Shown here piece after piece: positions 43,847-53,122 of a stretch of DNA of 64,000 bases. A model generated the notes under the pieces. The model had not been told where the DNA came from and ran no database searches. It saw only the letters and a list, made by a program, of their open reading frames with translations. The position numbers and the translations under genes are program-made. Location of the stretch: positions 24,451 to 88,450 of the forward strand of contig JAUQZE010000050.1 in assembly GCA_030587365.1 (NCBI GenBank), given 5' to 3'. Source of the DNA: Candidatus Freyarchaeota archaeon. GTDB taxonomy: Archaea; Asgardarchaeota; Jordiarchaeia; Jordiarchaeales; Jordiarchaeaceae. Numbering within the stretch: position 1 is the stretch's first letter; the number at the start of each line of letters is the position of its first letter.

Positions 43847-45466
43847 ATGAAGGTTCCGGATAAGGCTAAGGAAGAAGGATTGTTGGATTATGCTGAGAGG
43901 CTTTCTGAATTGTACGCTGGGAGAAGTGATGCTAGGGTTAGGAAGTTGAAGGGACAGTTTTTCACTCCTAAGCAAGTAAGCGCCTTTATGGCTTGTCTGT
44001 TTGAGACGCCGTGTGGCACGGTTCGCCTTTTGGATCCGGGTGCTGGTACTGGGGTTCTTACTGCTGCTTTTTGTGAGCGATTGTTGAGTAGTGATGAAAT
44101 TGTGGATTTGACTGTGGATGTTTATGAGAATGAGCCTGCTTTTTGGCCCTTTTTGGAGGCGGTTTTGGAATCATGCAGAGAGGAGTTGGAGGAGAGGGAG
44201 CATAGTTTTGGTTTCAATATTTATGTGCGGGATTTTATTTTGAGTAATAGTAGGTATTTTAGAAAGACCGATTTGTTGCGGGGAGGGGAAAAGAGTGTTT
44301 TGTATGATTTTGTGATTTCTAATCCTCCGTATTATAAATTGAACAAGGATTCACCCCAATCTGAGGCTATTATGGAATTGGTTTCTGGTCAGCCCAACAT
44401 TTATGCTCTTTTTATGGCGATATCGGCGAGCATGGTGAAACTGGGAGGGGAAATGGTGTTCATAAGTCCGAGGAGCTTTTGTTCCGGCTTGTACTACAAG
44501 AAGTTTAGAGAGTGGTTCCTCGATAACGTTCGGATAAAGAATGTTCATATTTTCGAGTCTAGAAAGGGTATTTTTGATAGGGATGATGTTCTTCAGGAGA
44601 ACATTATTCTGAAAGCCAAGAAACTGAATAGGGTAAGCGAACGCGAAAACGGGAACGTAATTGTAAGCATTAGTGAGAATAAGGATTTTAACCAGTTGAG
44701 GAAAATCGAGGTTCCTTATGCGGATGTGATATGCTCCAGAAATGGGGCACTCTTCATAAGAATACCTTCCTCGGCTCTCGATGTTGACATTCTGCATATT
44801 GTTGATAAGTGGTCTAATACGTTGGAAGAGTTGGGGTTGGAAATTTCTACGGGTCCTGTGGTTCCTTTCCGCGCAGAAGAGTATTTACTGCCTGAGTTAA
44901 CAAAAAAGCCAGATTCAGCTCCCCTTCTTTGGATGCACAACATGCAGGATATGAGGGTTGTGTGGCCTCTGAAGAAAAACGAGAAAGCATCTGCCATTCG
45001 AGTATGTGCCGGAACAGCGCCACTCTTATTACCCGTTAAAAATTATGTGCTGGTCAAGCGTTTTAGTTCAAAGGAGCAAAAGCGTAGATTGTATGCGGCG
45101 GTGTTGTTGGAGCCCGATTTTCCCCATGAAACGGTGGGCATCGAGAACCACGTGAATTATATTCACAGGCCGAATGGAAACCTGTCCGAACACGAGGCTT
45201 TTGGCATCGCAGCAATACTGAATACAACTGTGGTTGATAGCTACTTTAGGTCGCTCAATGGCAATACTCAAGTGAATGCTTCGGATATCAGAAGTTTGCC
45301 ATTCCCTAGTATTGGAGAGATTAAGGAAATTGGAAAGTTAGTTTACGAGTCTCAATCTTACCGGAACGGCTTTAATTTGGACAATATTGTTGCGGGAGTT
45401 TTGGGAATTAATTCTGAAATAATAAAGAATCTAAATAAGGGCGAAACTAAAAATGGGCAAAGTTAG
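43847..45466 (+). CDS. N6-adenine DNA methyltransferase of a BsuBI/PstI-type system
   Basis: 539 residues. The N-terminal KLKGQFFTPKQVSAFM is followed by motif I LLDPGAGTGVL near residue 61 and motif IV ISNPPYYKL near 152, then a large target-recognition C-terminal region with LPFPSI near 485. This is the gamma-class Eco57I/PstI-like N6-adenine methyltransferase layout. It overlaps the endonuclease gene by 14 bases. By family it probably protects CTGCAG, but specificity must be tested. The C-terminal end is shared with no other gene here. Confidence 0.92.
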   Translation: MKVPDKAKEEGLLDYAERLSELYAGRSDARVRKLKGQFFTPKQVSAFMACLFETPCGTVRLLDPGAGTGVLTAAFCERLLSSDEIVDLTVDVYENEPAFWPFLEAVLESCREELEEREHSFGFNIYVRDFILSNSRYFRKTDLLRGGEKSVLYDFVISNPPYYKLNKDSPQSEAIMELVSGQPNIYALFMAISASMVKLGGEMVFISPRSFCSGLYYKKFREWFLDNVRIKNVHIFESRKGIFDRDDVLQENIILKAKKLNRVSERENGNVIVSISENKDFNQLRKIEVPYADVICSRNGALFIRIPSSALDVDILHIVDKWSNTLEELGLEISTGPVVPFRAEEYLLPELTKKPDSAPLLWMHNMQDMRVVWPLKKNEKASAIRVCAGTAPLLLPVKNYVLVKRFSSKEQKRRLYAAVLLEPDFPHETVGIENHVNYIHRPNGNLSEHEAFGIAAILNTTVVDSYFRSLNGNTQVNASDIRSLPFPSIGEIKEIGKLVYESQSYRNGFNLDNIVAGVLGINSEIIKNLNKGETKNGQS

Positions 45467-46406
45467 CGAAGCCATTGATATTCTGAAAGCTTTGGGGTTG
45501 CCCAGGGGGCAGCAGAACGAAAGATCAGCGTTGACATTGTTGGCTTTGATGGATTTGAGAGAAGATACACCTTGGTCAGAATCCAAAAAGCGTGCTATAA
45601 TAATTCATGATATTCTAGTTTTCGCCCAAAAACATTACGGAAAGAAATACGCTGAAAACACTCGGGAAACGATAAGGCGTCAAACTCTTCATCAGTTTGA
45701 GCAGGCGGGAATAGTTGTCATAAATCCTGATGATCCGTTTAGGCCAACAAACAGCCCTAAAACGTGTTATGAAATTACGGGCGAGGCTCTGGAAGCAGTA
45801 AAGAAATATGGCACCCCCGACTGGCAATTTGCCCTACAGGAGTTTGTGAAGAAAAAGGGTAAACTAGTTGAAAAATACGAGAAACGGAAGAGAACACATT
45901 TAATACCAGTCGAGTTACCCGATGGAACCTCCGTTAACTTTTCACCGGGAAAACACAATGAACTGCAAGCAAAGATAATTAAAGAATTTCAAGCAAGATT
46001 TTGCCCAAATGCCAAAGTGGTATATGTGGGTGACGCCGCTAGGAAGCTGTTATATATAGATGAAAAGTTATCCAGTGAACTTGAAATTCCAATAACAGAA
46101 CATAATAAATTGCCGGATGTTGTTCTTTATGATTCACAAAAGAAACATCTTTTTTTGATAGAAGCCGTTACGGCGCATGGTCCATTATCTCCTAAACGCC
46201 AAATAGAATTGGAAGAAACATTAAAACACTGCAAAGCCCAAAGAATATACATTAGCGCATTCCCCGACTTTCGGGAGTTCAGGAAACACATTGATAACAT
46301 TGCATGGGAAACAGAGGTATGGATAGAAAATAATCCCGACCATATGATCCATTTCAATGGACCAAAGTTTTTCTCTCTGTATAGCGACTCAAATGCCCAC
46401 ACTTGA
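45453..46406 (+). CDS. BsuBI/PstI-family type II restriction endonuclease
   Basis: 317 residues with the two-domain layout of this family. A helical winged N-terminal part (residues 1-115; YGKKYAENTRETIRRQTLHQ) precedes a C-terminal catalytic part with LPDVVLYDSQKKHLFLIEAV then TAHGPLSPKR near residue 222. This gives the Asp, Glu-Ala-Val and GP positions typical of PF06616-like enzymes. The start ATG lies inside the methyltransferase 3' end, so the genes are coupled. Confidence 0.92.
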   Translation: MGKVSEAIDILKALGLPRGQQNERSALTLLALMDLREDTPWSESKKRAIIIHDILVFAQKHYGKKYAENTRETIRRQTLHQFEQAGIVVINPDDPFRPTNSPKTCYEITGEALEAVKKYGTPDWQFALQEFVKKKGKLVEKYEKRKRTHLIPVELPDGTSVNFSPGKHNELQAKIIKEFQARFCPNAKVVYVGDAARKLLYIDEKLSSELEIPITEHNKLPDVVLYDSQKKHLFLIEAVTAHGPLSPKRQIELEETLKHCKAQRIYISAFPDFREFRKHIDNIAWETEVWIENNPDHMIHFNGPKFFSLYSDSNAHT

Positions 46407-46711
46407 AAATGCAGCAAAAGAGTAAAATTAAAATCGTTCAAAAAAGAGTTTGAACTTCATAAGAAAATCAATCTGCCAGCATCGCTGACCCAGCATTGAA
46501 CTTTCGATGATACTAGTAGGAGTAAGGTGGTCGTGACTTCATGCTGTGCTAGATACTGGTAAGCCATGTATTGTTTAGCTGATTATGGTAATAATTGCGA
46601 AAATTACATATTTTATTATTTATTTTAATTTACGTTTTTACTATGGGAGGCAAGATTTAATAGAATTTTATACCTTTATTAATTATAGGAATCATCTCGG
46701 GGGTTAAGCGA
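46407..46711. other. Intergenic region
   Basis: AT-rich sequence with no recognisable gene. A TTTAATAG/TTTTATACC region at about 46656-46673 is a plausible promoter for the roadblock-like gene. The interval ends with GGGGG (46699-46703), the likely SD for the ATA start at 46712. Confidence 0.4.
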
Positions 46712-47209
46712 ATAATTCATAGTTTTTACTTGTTAAGGAGAAGTGGTGAGTGTGTAATACATCGTAACTACGAAAAATCTGAAATAGACGAGAACTTGAT
46801 ATCGGGTTTTCTGAGTGCTGCGTTTTCTTTTGGGAGTAAGATAGGTGGTAGCACTATTGAATGCTTGGTTTTGAAGGATAAGAAATTTGTATTCCGGGCT
46901 ATTAACAATCTTATTTTCGGGGCGTATACAGATATAGATGACCCGATTGAAGATAAACTTGAAATTATTAGCAATGAATTCATTGAAACATATGGCAACT
47001 TGGAGGACTGGGACAGAGACCGCGACCGATTTGTAGATTTTTTGCCAAAACTAGACAAGATTTTTGAAGCCTTAGGGAGGGAGGCTCCCAACACACTTCT
47101 AAACAAGTTTATACAAAAAATTCAAACAGGTAAAAATTTAGAAATAAAAGAATCATTGGATGAGTGGATAAAATCTTTAAAAGAAAAGGCTAAAAAAACT
47201 ATAATGTAG
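46712..47209 (+). CDS. Roadblock/longin-like small regulatory protein with apparent ATA start
   Basis: About 165 residues. Read from ATA 46712 the product begins (M)IHSFYLLRRSGECVIHRNYE, then ISGFLSAAFSFGSKIG and a FVDFLPKLD segment near residue 115. This is the beta-alpha-beta pattern of archaeal roadblock/longin-like proteins that associate with small GTPases or two-component systems. A paralogue at 52694-53122 starts MIYAIWILKSTGEALL, with its ATG exactly where ATA lies here, so ATA appears to be the start. TTG 46730 would remove the first strand. GGGGG lies about 8 bases upstream of ATA. Confidence 0.72.
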   Translation: MIHSFYLLRRSGECVIHRNYEKSEIDENLISGFLSAAFSFGSKIGGSTIECLVLKDKKFVFRAINNLIFGAYTDIDDPIEDKLEIISNEFIETYGNLEDWDRDRDRFVDFLPKLDKIFEALGREAPNTLLNKFIQKIQTGKNLEIKESLDEWIKSLKEKAKKTIM

Positions 47210-47435
47210 TTTATGTCTCGCCTAGCTTTAAGCGGATCTCTGTCTGTATTTCTTAAACATTGTAGAAACACAATGAAAGAAGCTTATCTTTTGAGATATG
47301 TAGAAAAACAAGGAAGGAGGAGTTCCAGTTTTCAGAAGTATAGAATAATGTCTTTTGACTGGATTTCAATTTGTTGATTTTAGTGAATTTTGCCAAAAAT
47401 TTTTTTCCAAATGTATGACTGGCTATGTTTGGTAT

Positions 47436-47648
47436 CTATTTTTCAGGTCTGACTATTAGGTATCCTTTGTCAGTTAACCAGTGATGGAACTGGTAGGTTG
47501 TGTATTTACATGCGTTTTTACAAGTGTTTCTAATTTTTTCGTATTCTTTGGAGCCTTCTTTCTTGGTTTCCAATTCTAATTGGACAGGACATTTTACATC
47601 TTTGCAGAACTCTCTTCTTTTATAATCCACGTAACCCGGAATTGACAT
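47436..47648 (-). CDS. Small cysteine-containing protein, 70 aa
   Basis: Not recognised by name. Four Cys (FCKDVKC and TCKNACKY) suggest a metal or cluster site, with an HHWL near the C terminus. Size and pattern recall small conserved archaeal proteins. The 47210-47435 spacer shows nothing. Confidence 0.6.
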   Translation of the reverse strand: MSIPGYVDYKRREFCKDVKCPVQLELETKKEGSKEYEKIRNTCKNACKYTTYQFHHWLTDKGYLIVRPEK

Positions 47649-47788
47649 AGTAGATTCACTTCATAGCGGTTCTGTATAACTGGTTGTTTATCGTTCATTA
47701 TTTAGATTTTTGTTATAAAAGTTTCTGTCAACTTAACTGTAATTTGTTCCTTAATTTAACCTCTGTTGCATTCTTTGTCTTTGGAGTT

Positions 47789-49033
47789 TCATATTTTTTG
47801 GTAGCATAGTAGGTGGACTAGTTCTTTTGCGTATTTGACCATGTCTTCTATGTTTATGCTTTCGTCGGCTCCGTGGAAGTTTGATAGTAGGTCGCCTACT
47901 CCCATGATTGCGACATCGTGTCCTTTTTCGGCTACGTATCCCATGTCTGATGCGCCGGATGCGCCTATGAAGAGGGGGTCGCTTCCGGTTACGTGTTTTA
48001 CTGCGGCTGCGAGTTTTTTGACTATGGGTTTGTCGGGTGTGGTTTTGAAGGGTTTGTACATTCTTATGGCGTTCGGTTCTAGTGCGAGTGCTTTGGTTTT
48101 TGCTTTTGCAGCCTCGACTGTTTGCAGGAATTCGGCTACTACTTCTTCTTCGTTTTCTTCTGGGATGTATCTTCGGTCGATGGTGATTTTGCATTCGCTG
48201 GGGATGATGTTGTCTTTGATTCCGCCGTGTATCATGTTTATAGAGAATAGGGGCATCATTCTGTCGCCGAGTGGTGTGGGTATGCTGGGCACTTTTGATC
48301 TTCTCTGCATGATTTTTTCCTTGAGTTTTAGGAGTTCTTCAAGGACTGGTATGGTGTTTTCTATGGCGTTTATGGCGTTGAAGAACATCATAGTGTGGGC
48401 GGATCTTCCTTTAACTGTGACATCGAACTGAATTGCTCCGGCGGTTCCTATCCCTATAATCTGGTGGACTGCTTCGCCGCATATCACTTCTCCCTTGATG
48501 TATCCTTTGTCTTCTAGGTAGTAGACTCCGGGGTAGACTCCGATTTCTTCGTCGGTGCACATAACGCAGGTTATATTGTAGTTGGGTTTTAGGCCGAGTT
48601 CTTCTATAACCTTAAGGGCTAAGAGAAGTGTGGCTATGAATCCCTTCATATCGCTGGCTCCGCGTCCATAAATTCTGCCTTCCTTAACCACTCCCTCAAA
48701 CGGTGGAACACTCCACTTCTCCTCTACCGGTACAACATCGGTATGAGCGTAGAAAGTTAGAGAGGGCTTATTACCCCCAATCCTCTTGTTGGCCACAAGA
48801 TTCACTCGGGGCCCTTCCAGTGGTAGAGGTATCTCCTTAACCTTATTCTCTGGTACGGTTACTCTGTCGGTTTTAAAGCCGAGTTCGGAAAATTGAGGTT
48901 CGAGGAAGCTAACAATCTCTTCATAGTTATTGCCGGGAGGCACAACCGTTTTAATCTTTATTAACTCTTTAAGGAGGTGGATCCCTTCATCCCTAAGCTC
49001 TTCAACAAGATTAAAGGCATCACTCTCACTCAT
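47789..49033 (-). CDS. M20-family metallopeptidase (ArgE/DapE-like)
   Basis: About 414 residues. Metal-binding motifs are FYAHTDVVP (His-Thr-Asp) near residue 95, GRGASDMKG near 127 and CTDEEIG near 161, with a late FHGADESI near 393. A dimerisation domain with GRSAHT lies in the middle. M20 enzymes deacylate amino acids or cleave small peptides using two zinc ions. ATG 49033 or GTG 49042 start. Neighbours give no pathway. Confidence 0.92.
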   Translation of the reverse strand: MSESDAFNLVEELRDEGIHLLKELIKIKTVVPPGNNYEEIVSFLEPQFSELGFKTDRVTVPENKVKEIPLPLEGPRVNLVANKRIGGNKPSLTFYAHTDVVPVEEKWSVPPFEGVVKEGRIYGRGASDMKGFIATLLLALKVIEELGLKPNYNITCVMCTDEEIGVYPGVYYLEDKGYIKGEVICGEAVHQIIGIGTAGAIQFDVTVKGRSAHTMMFFNAINAIENTIPVLEELLKLKEKIMQRRSKVPSIPTPLGDRMMPLFSINMIHGGIKDNIIPSECKITIDRRYIPEENEEEVVAEFLQTVEAAKAKTKALALEPNAIRMYKPFKTTPDKPIVKKLAAAVKHVTGSDPLFIGASGASDMGYVAEKGHDVAIMGVGDLLSNFHGADESINIEDMVKYAKELVHLLCYQKI

Positions 49034-49180
49034 CACAAACACCCATACGTTATTTTTTCAAATTAAAAGGATTTACAAATATTAATTAATAAAGGTTCTT
49101 GAAGTTTTGTGATTGTTCGTGGTTGAAAGATTTAGAAAAGGCTACATATTTAGTATATATTTTTTGATAAGGTCTAATTT

Positions 49181-49711
49181 TTGTTGGGGGAAATGTATTT
49201 AAAAAATTTCTTGGAGGTATTATTCAAGGGTGGGAAAAATTTGAGTGGTAATAACATTGATAATATAGACATAGAACGGCTGATTAGTCTTGTTGAGGTG
49301 AATCTGGGCAACTGGAAGGCGAGGGCTATTCTTATATTGGATGTTAATTTTAAAATCTGGGGTAAAAGGGGGGAGATTTCCAACGAAGTATTGAAATTCT
49401 ACCGCAAATTCCCGTTTAGGGAAATGCACATGGGAGACACCGTGCACAACCAAAACACCTACATGATGAAGGTAACTGAGAGAACCGCTGTACTAATCGA
49501 AATGCGGGATTCCCACATAGCGAGGCTTTCCGCCATCAACCTGAAGGGGAGGATAAACGCCCTATCAGAGTTTTGCATACTAGAAGATTACGTGGAAGAA
49601 AGAGAGGATGCAGAAGCAAGCGGAACAAGAGAAAAGTTGAGGAAGATGGAAGATTCTTTGGACAGAATAGATGAAATGTTGAAGAGCGCCAGCAGATTGT
49701 TTCAAGAGTGA
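49181..49711 (+). CDS. Hypothetical protein, 176 aa, sensor-like alpha/beta domain and coiled-coil tail
   Basis: Not recognised. The centre (ARAILILDVNFKIWGKRGEI, then TVLIEMRDSHIARLSAINLK) has alternating strands and helices, as in roadblock or GAF-type modules. The last 45 residues (REKLRKMEDSLDRIDEML) form a coiled coil. TTG 49181 or ATG 49193 starts, after GGGGG for the latter. It might partner the roadblock-like proteins in this region. Confidence 0.6.
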   Translation: MLGEMYLKNFLEVLFKGGKNLSGNNIDNIDIERLISLVEVNLGNWKARAILILDVNFKIWGKRGEISNEVLKFYRKFPFREMHMGDTVHNQNTYMMKVTERTAVLIEMRDSHIARLSAINLKGRINALSEFCILEDYVEEREDAEASGTREKLRKMEDSLDRIDEMLKSASRLFQE

Positions 49712-49763
49712 TGGCAGCAACTCAGCATAGAGCGGAAGGAATGAGTGGAGATTCTCTTTTAAT

Positions 49764-50453
49764 CTAGCGGGAGTACTGTATGAGGTAGCCCTCAATATAC
49801 TTCTTCACTTTTTCTGCGGGTTGATAGACGCCAAAGTGCCCCTCGCAGAGTATGTCGGCTCTTAGGCTGATTAATTTTTCCATGGATTGTCTGTACTTTT
49901 CAAGATCCGCTCCCCACTCAGGGATGAGGGGACCGTGGATGTCCTGTCCGAATAGGACGCGTTTTCCCTCTATGTCCACAACTACGGATATGCCGCCGGG
50001 AGTGTGGCCTGGGGTGTGTATAAGTTTGAATTCGAGTTTGCCGAATGTGAGTCTGGTTTCTGGCTGATTCAATTTTATGTCAACGGTGCAGGGTTCTAGT
50101 TTTACGCCGTAGGCCTTGGCTCCCGTTAAGAATTGTTCCCCTTTTTCTATGTCTTTGGCGTCTAGCTCGTGGGCGACGACCTTGCAGTGGTAATTTTTTC
50201 TGAGCTTTGCAGCGGCGCCTATGTGGTCTATGTGTTTGTGTGTGAGGATTAGGGCTTTAAGGTGGGTGAGGTTGAAACCGAGTGATTCCGCATTATCAAC
50301 AAGAAGGTTATAGCTTGACCCCGCCCCGGAGTCTATTAGAACGAGTTCTTCTTTTCCACAATCAACTAGGTAAACGCTACAGTCGTCGCTGTGTGTAATG
50401 GATGAGCTACCTAAAAGGTATACACCATGGTGTACTTCAAAGGGATTATTCAA
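49764..50453 (-). CDS. Metallo-beta-lactamase-fold hydrolase (glyoxalase II-like)
   Basis: About 229 residues from TTG 50453, which has GAGGTG 6 bases upstream; the open frame extends to 50642 but the extra part looks non-coding. Motifs are LTHKHIDHIGAA (HxHxDH), IHTPGHTPGG, VLFGQDIHG and CEGHFG, giving a complete two-metal site. Family members hydrolyse thioesters, lactones or similar substrates. Confidence 0.88.
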   Translation of the reverse strand: MNNPFEVHHGVYLLGSSSITHSDDCSVYLVDCGKEELVLIDSGAGSSYNLLVDNAESLGFNLTHLKALILTHKHIDHIGAAAKLRKNYHCKVVAHELDAKDIEKGEQFLTGAKAYGVKLEPCTVDIKLNQPETRLTFGKLEFKLIHTPGHTPGGISVVVDIEGKRVLFGQDIHGPLIPEWGADLEKYRQSMEKLISLRADILCEGHFGVYQPAEKVKKYIEGYLIQYSR

Positions 50454-50593
50454 ATTCGGCACCTCGATACGATAATTGAATTTTACAAATACATAGTCTT
50501 TCAATTTTCTGAAATTAAAAAATAAAAATTGTGAAGATATTTTCAAGTTTAGGTTTCCGGCGAATATCTTCTCACGTATTTTTGTGCGGCAAC

Positions 50594-51313
50594 TTATTTT
50601 TTGGGTTTGGGATAAATTTGTTTCGCGGGTATACCCGCCCATATGGTGTTCGGCGGAATTTTTGTATCTCTCGGTACAAAGGAGTACTCGGCAACAATAG
50701 AACCCTCCCCCAGTTCCACCCCTGGAGATAGAAAAGAGTATACTCCTATCATAGCCCCATCACCGATTTTCACCTTCTTCAGATAAAGGCTGGTACCCTT
50801 AGAAATATGACCCGACATGTAACCCATGCCTCCTTGGACTGCGTGTTTTCCAGCTTCTACCATGTAGGGGTCGGATATGTTGAATAGTGTGGTTCCTGGT
50901 CCCATTTTGCATTTTAAGTGTTTGAAGACGAATCCGCCTAGGAAGTTTTGTCCTAGCGGCGGCATTCCTATGAAGTGTATTGCGGCGTTTGTTAACATTA
51001 TGTTGGTCATCCAGTTTCTCACGCTCTTATTTTTCATGTCAAACTCGTGAGTTCCTTCTTCCACGGGTTTTAGCTGGGCTCTAGCTAAAGCTAGGAATGT
51101 TAGGTTGAAGATCCATTTTGCTAGAGTGTAATAGAGTGGAGTTAATGCGATTAGTAAATACATTGGTATTTTGATAGGAAGATAATTAACAACAAAGTAC
51201 AATGCTAGTATTATGGGGATTATGCTAATTGCCCCAGCAAGTATAATTGAACCCGCCAGCCTTCCCACCAGCTTGGGGGGTTTCTTCAATTTTTCTTTTT
51301 CGATTTTGTGCAT
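50594..51313 (-). CDS. Membrane-anchored hexapeptide-repeat acyltransferase, copy 1
   Basis: 239 residues. Two transmembrane segments lie at residues about 22-45 and 50-72. Then comes a left-handed beta-helix with hexapeptide repeats (VKIGDGAMIGVYSFLSPGVE, LGEGSIVAEYSFVP) and the C-terminal WAGIPAKQI. Such proteins transfer acyl groups to sugars or lipids at the membrane. It is a tandem paralogue of 51723-52442, sharing its promoter region. SD GGAGGTG precedes ATG 51313. Confidence 0.85.
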   Translation of the reverse strand: MHKIEKEKLKKPPKLVGRLAGSIILAGAISIIPIILALYFVVNYLPIKIPMYLLIALTPLYYTLAKWIFNLTFLALARAQLKPVEEGTHEFDMKNKSVRNWMTNIMLTNAAIHFIGMPPLGQNFLGGFVFKHLKCKMGPGTTLFNISDPYMVEAGKHAVQGGMGYMSGHISKGTSLYLKKVKIGDGAMIGVYSFLSPGVELGEGSIVAEYSFVPRDTKIPPNTIWAGIPAKQIYPKPKK

Positions 51314-51722
51314 TGTTACACCTCCTATAACTTGGGGTATATTCGTTAATGGTTAAAAATATGGTTCTTTTCCAAGTGTTGTTGGAAATTTTTACTTTGA
51401 TAAAGATACTTTGATATAAATAATATTATCTCTTTCAAACGCTTAAAAAAAATTACGCTAATATCGAGGTTTTCCAAGGTTTTCGGGCTTAGCTTGATGG
51501 GTTTTGGGAGGAATTTTAAGGTCGAACTACTTATACCACTAACTGGTTAAATTCCCACTTCTAAAGAAGGGGAGCTTGTAACCGTGTCTTGTTTCTGTTC
51601 CGGTGGGGAATTCTTCAATTTTATGAAGTTAAATTAGTTGGAATGGATTTCTCGTATCAATTTAATTTTTTAATCTTTGATGAACGCTTTCTGTCTATTT
51701 GTTTTTTTTTTTGTGGGTGGGA
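51314..51722. other. Duplicated upstream region plus spacer
   Basis: The first 125 bases (ACACCTCCTATAAC through TATAAATAATATT) closely parallel 52443-52570 upstream of copy 2, so the promoter and SD were duplicated with the gene. The remainder to 51722 shows no gene. Confidence 0.6.
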
Positions 51723-52442
51723 TTATTTTTTTGGTTTGGGATGAATTTGTTTTGCTGGTACTCCTGCCCATATGGTGTTTGGTGGGATTTTTGTGTCTCT
51801 TGGTACGAAGGAGTATGCACCGATTACAGCGCCTTCTCCTACTTCTACTCCGGGGAATAGGAGAGAGCTTACTCCTATTACGGCTCCGTCACCGATTTTT
51901 ATCTTTTTTAGATAAAGGTTATTGCCGTCTGTAATGTGAGCTACTATTAATGAGTCTCCTCCTCCTACCGAATTTGTACCCATCTCTGTTAGGTAAGTGT
52001 CGGATATCCTATCCGCGGTGGCTCCTGGTCCCATTTTGCATTTTAAGAATTTGAAGACAAATCCGTTGAAGAGAGGTTGTCCTAGTGGCGGTTTTCCCAT
52101 AAAGCTTTTTGCGGCGCTTGTTAGCATCTCGTTTATCAACCAGTTTCTTACGTTCTTGTTTCTCATATCAATCTCGTGAGCCCCTTCCTCGAGGGGTTTT
52201 AGCTGTGCTCTGGTTATGACTAGGAATGTTAGGTTGAAAATCCATTTCGCAGTAATATAATAAAGCGGAGTTAATGCGATTAGTATATACGTTGGTATAT
52301 TAATAGGAAGATAATTAACTATGAAGTATAAGGCTAGTATTACGGGGATTAGGCTGATTGCTCCAGAGATTATAATTGAAGCCACCAGTCTTTCCACCAG
52401 TCTGGGGGGTTTTCTCAATTTTTCTTTTTTAATTCTGTGCAT
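51723..52442 (-). CDS. Membrane-anchored hexapeptide-repeat acyltransferase, copy 2
   Basis: 239 residues, the same length and layout as copy 1: two N-terminal transmembrane helices, then hexapeptide coils (VGEGAVIGAYSFVPRDTKIP) and WAGVPAKQI. The most divergent part is the middle (residues about 150-185; AVIGVSSLLFPGVE against the equivalent block of copy 1), which probably sets substrate choice. SD GGAGGTG precedes ATG 52442. Confidence 0.85.
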   Translation of the reverse strand: MHRIKKEKLRKPPRLVERLVASIIISGAISLIPVILALYFIVNYLPINIPTYILIALTPLYYITAKWIFNLTFLVITRAQLKPLEEGAHEIDMRNKNVRNWLINEMLTSAAKSFMGKPPLGQPLFNGFVFKFLKCKMGPGATADRISDTYLTEMGTNSVGGGDSLIVAHITDGNNLYLKKIKIGDGAVIGVSSLLFPGVEVGEGAVIGAYSFVPRDTKIPPNTIWAGVPAKQIHPKPKK

Positions 52443-52693
52443 CTCTACACCTCCTATAACCTGAAATATTCATTAATGGTTGAATATGATCCTCTTTCAG
52501 GTATGGTTGGAAATTTTTGCTTTGTGGAAGATATTTTCATGTGTAGTATAAATAATATTCTCTCTTCTTTCATCAAAACTAGAAAATAGTAGATGATTAA
52601 TTATTCTTGCTTTATTTAACGAATGTTTTTCGAACGTTTAAGAAATAGAATTTGATGGAAAAATAGTTTAAAGCAGAATCCCTTTTAGGGATT

Positions 52694-53122
52694 TTATTCT
52701 GATAGGGAACGGAGGACTTCTTCAACATCTGATTCTAATGGTCCACGTTTTTGGAACATTTTCTCAATATCGGGTATGAAGTCCTTAAAGAGTTTAATAT
52801 TGCCATCCCAGTTCTCAAAAACCTGACTGTATTTTTTGTTAAAGGCTTCTTCTACTTCCTTTCCGAATCTTTTAGCTTCCTCCTCTGTGTCACCTGCGAC
52901 AACCAGTATCACGTTTTTAGAAAAGGTGAAGACGAGTTTCATTTCGCCAATAATTATGTTAATAGTGGTGAGTTCATTGACATTCTGTTTCGCTATCTCA
53001 GAAACTGCTGAAAATAGTCCCCCTAAGAGTACGGGGTCATTCTCCGCTAGTTTCAGTTTTTCGAAAGCAATGTTTAGGAGGGCTTCCCCTGTGCTTTTGA
53101 GAATCCAAATCGCATAAATCAT
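52694..53122 (-). CDS. Roadblock/longin-like small regulatory protein
   Basis: About 142 residues from ATG 53122, which has GAGG 8-9 bases upstream. The start MIYAIWILKSTGEALLNIAF and the later LLGGLFSAVSEIAKQ, IIGEMKLVFTF and DFIPDIEKMF blocks align with the protein at 46712-47209. These proteins likely bind a GTPase or sensor partner and are abundant in Bathyarchaeia-like and Asgard archaea. Confidence 0.75.
   Translation of the reverse strand: MIYAIWILKSTGEALLNIAFEKLKLAENDPVLLGGLFSAVSEIAKQNVNELTTINIIIGEMKLVFTFSKNVILVVAGDTEEEAKRFGKEVEEAFNKKYSQVFENWDGNIKLFKDFIPDIEKMFQKRGPLESDVEEVLRSLSE

Noticed and set aside
47835..48431. A 198-codon plus-strand open frame
   Set aside because: It is antisense to the M20 peptidase gene and has no protein-like features.
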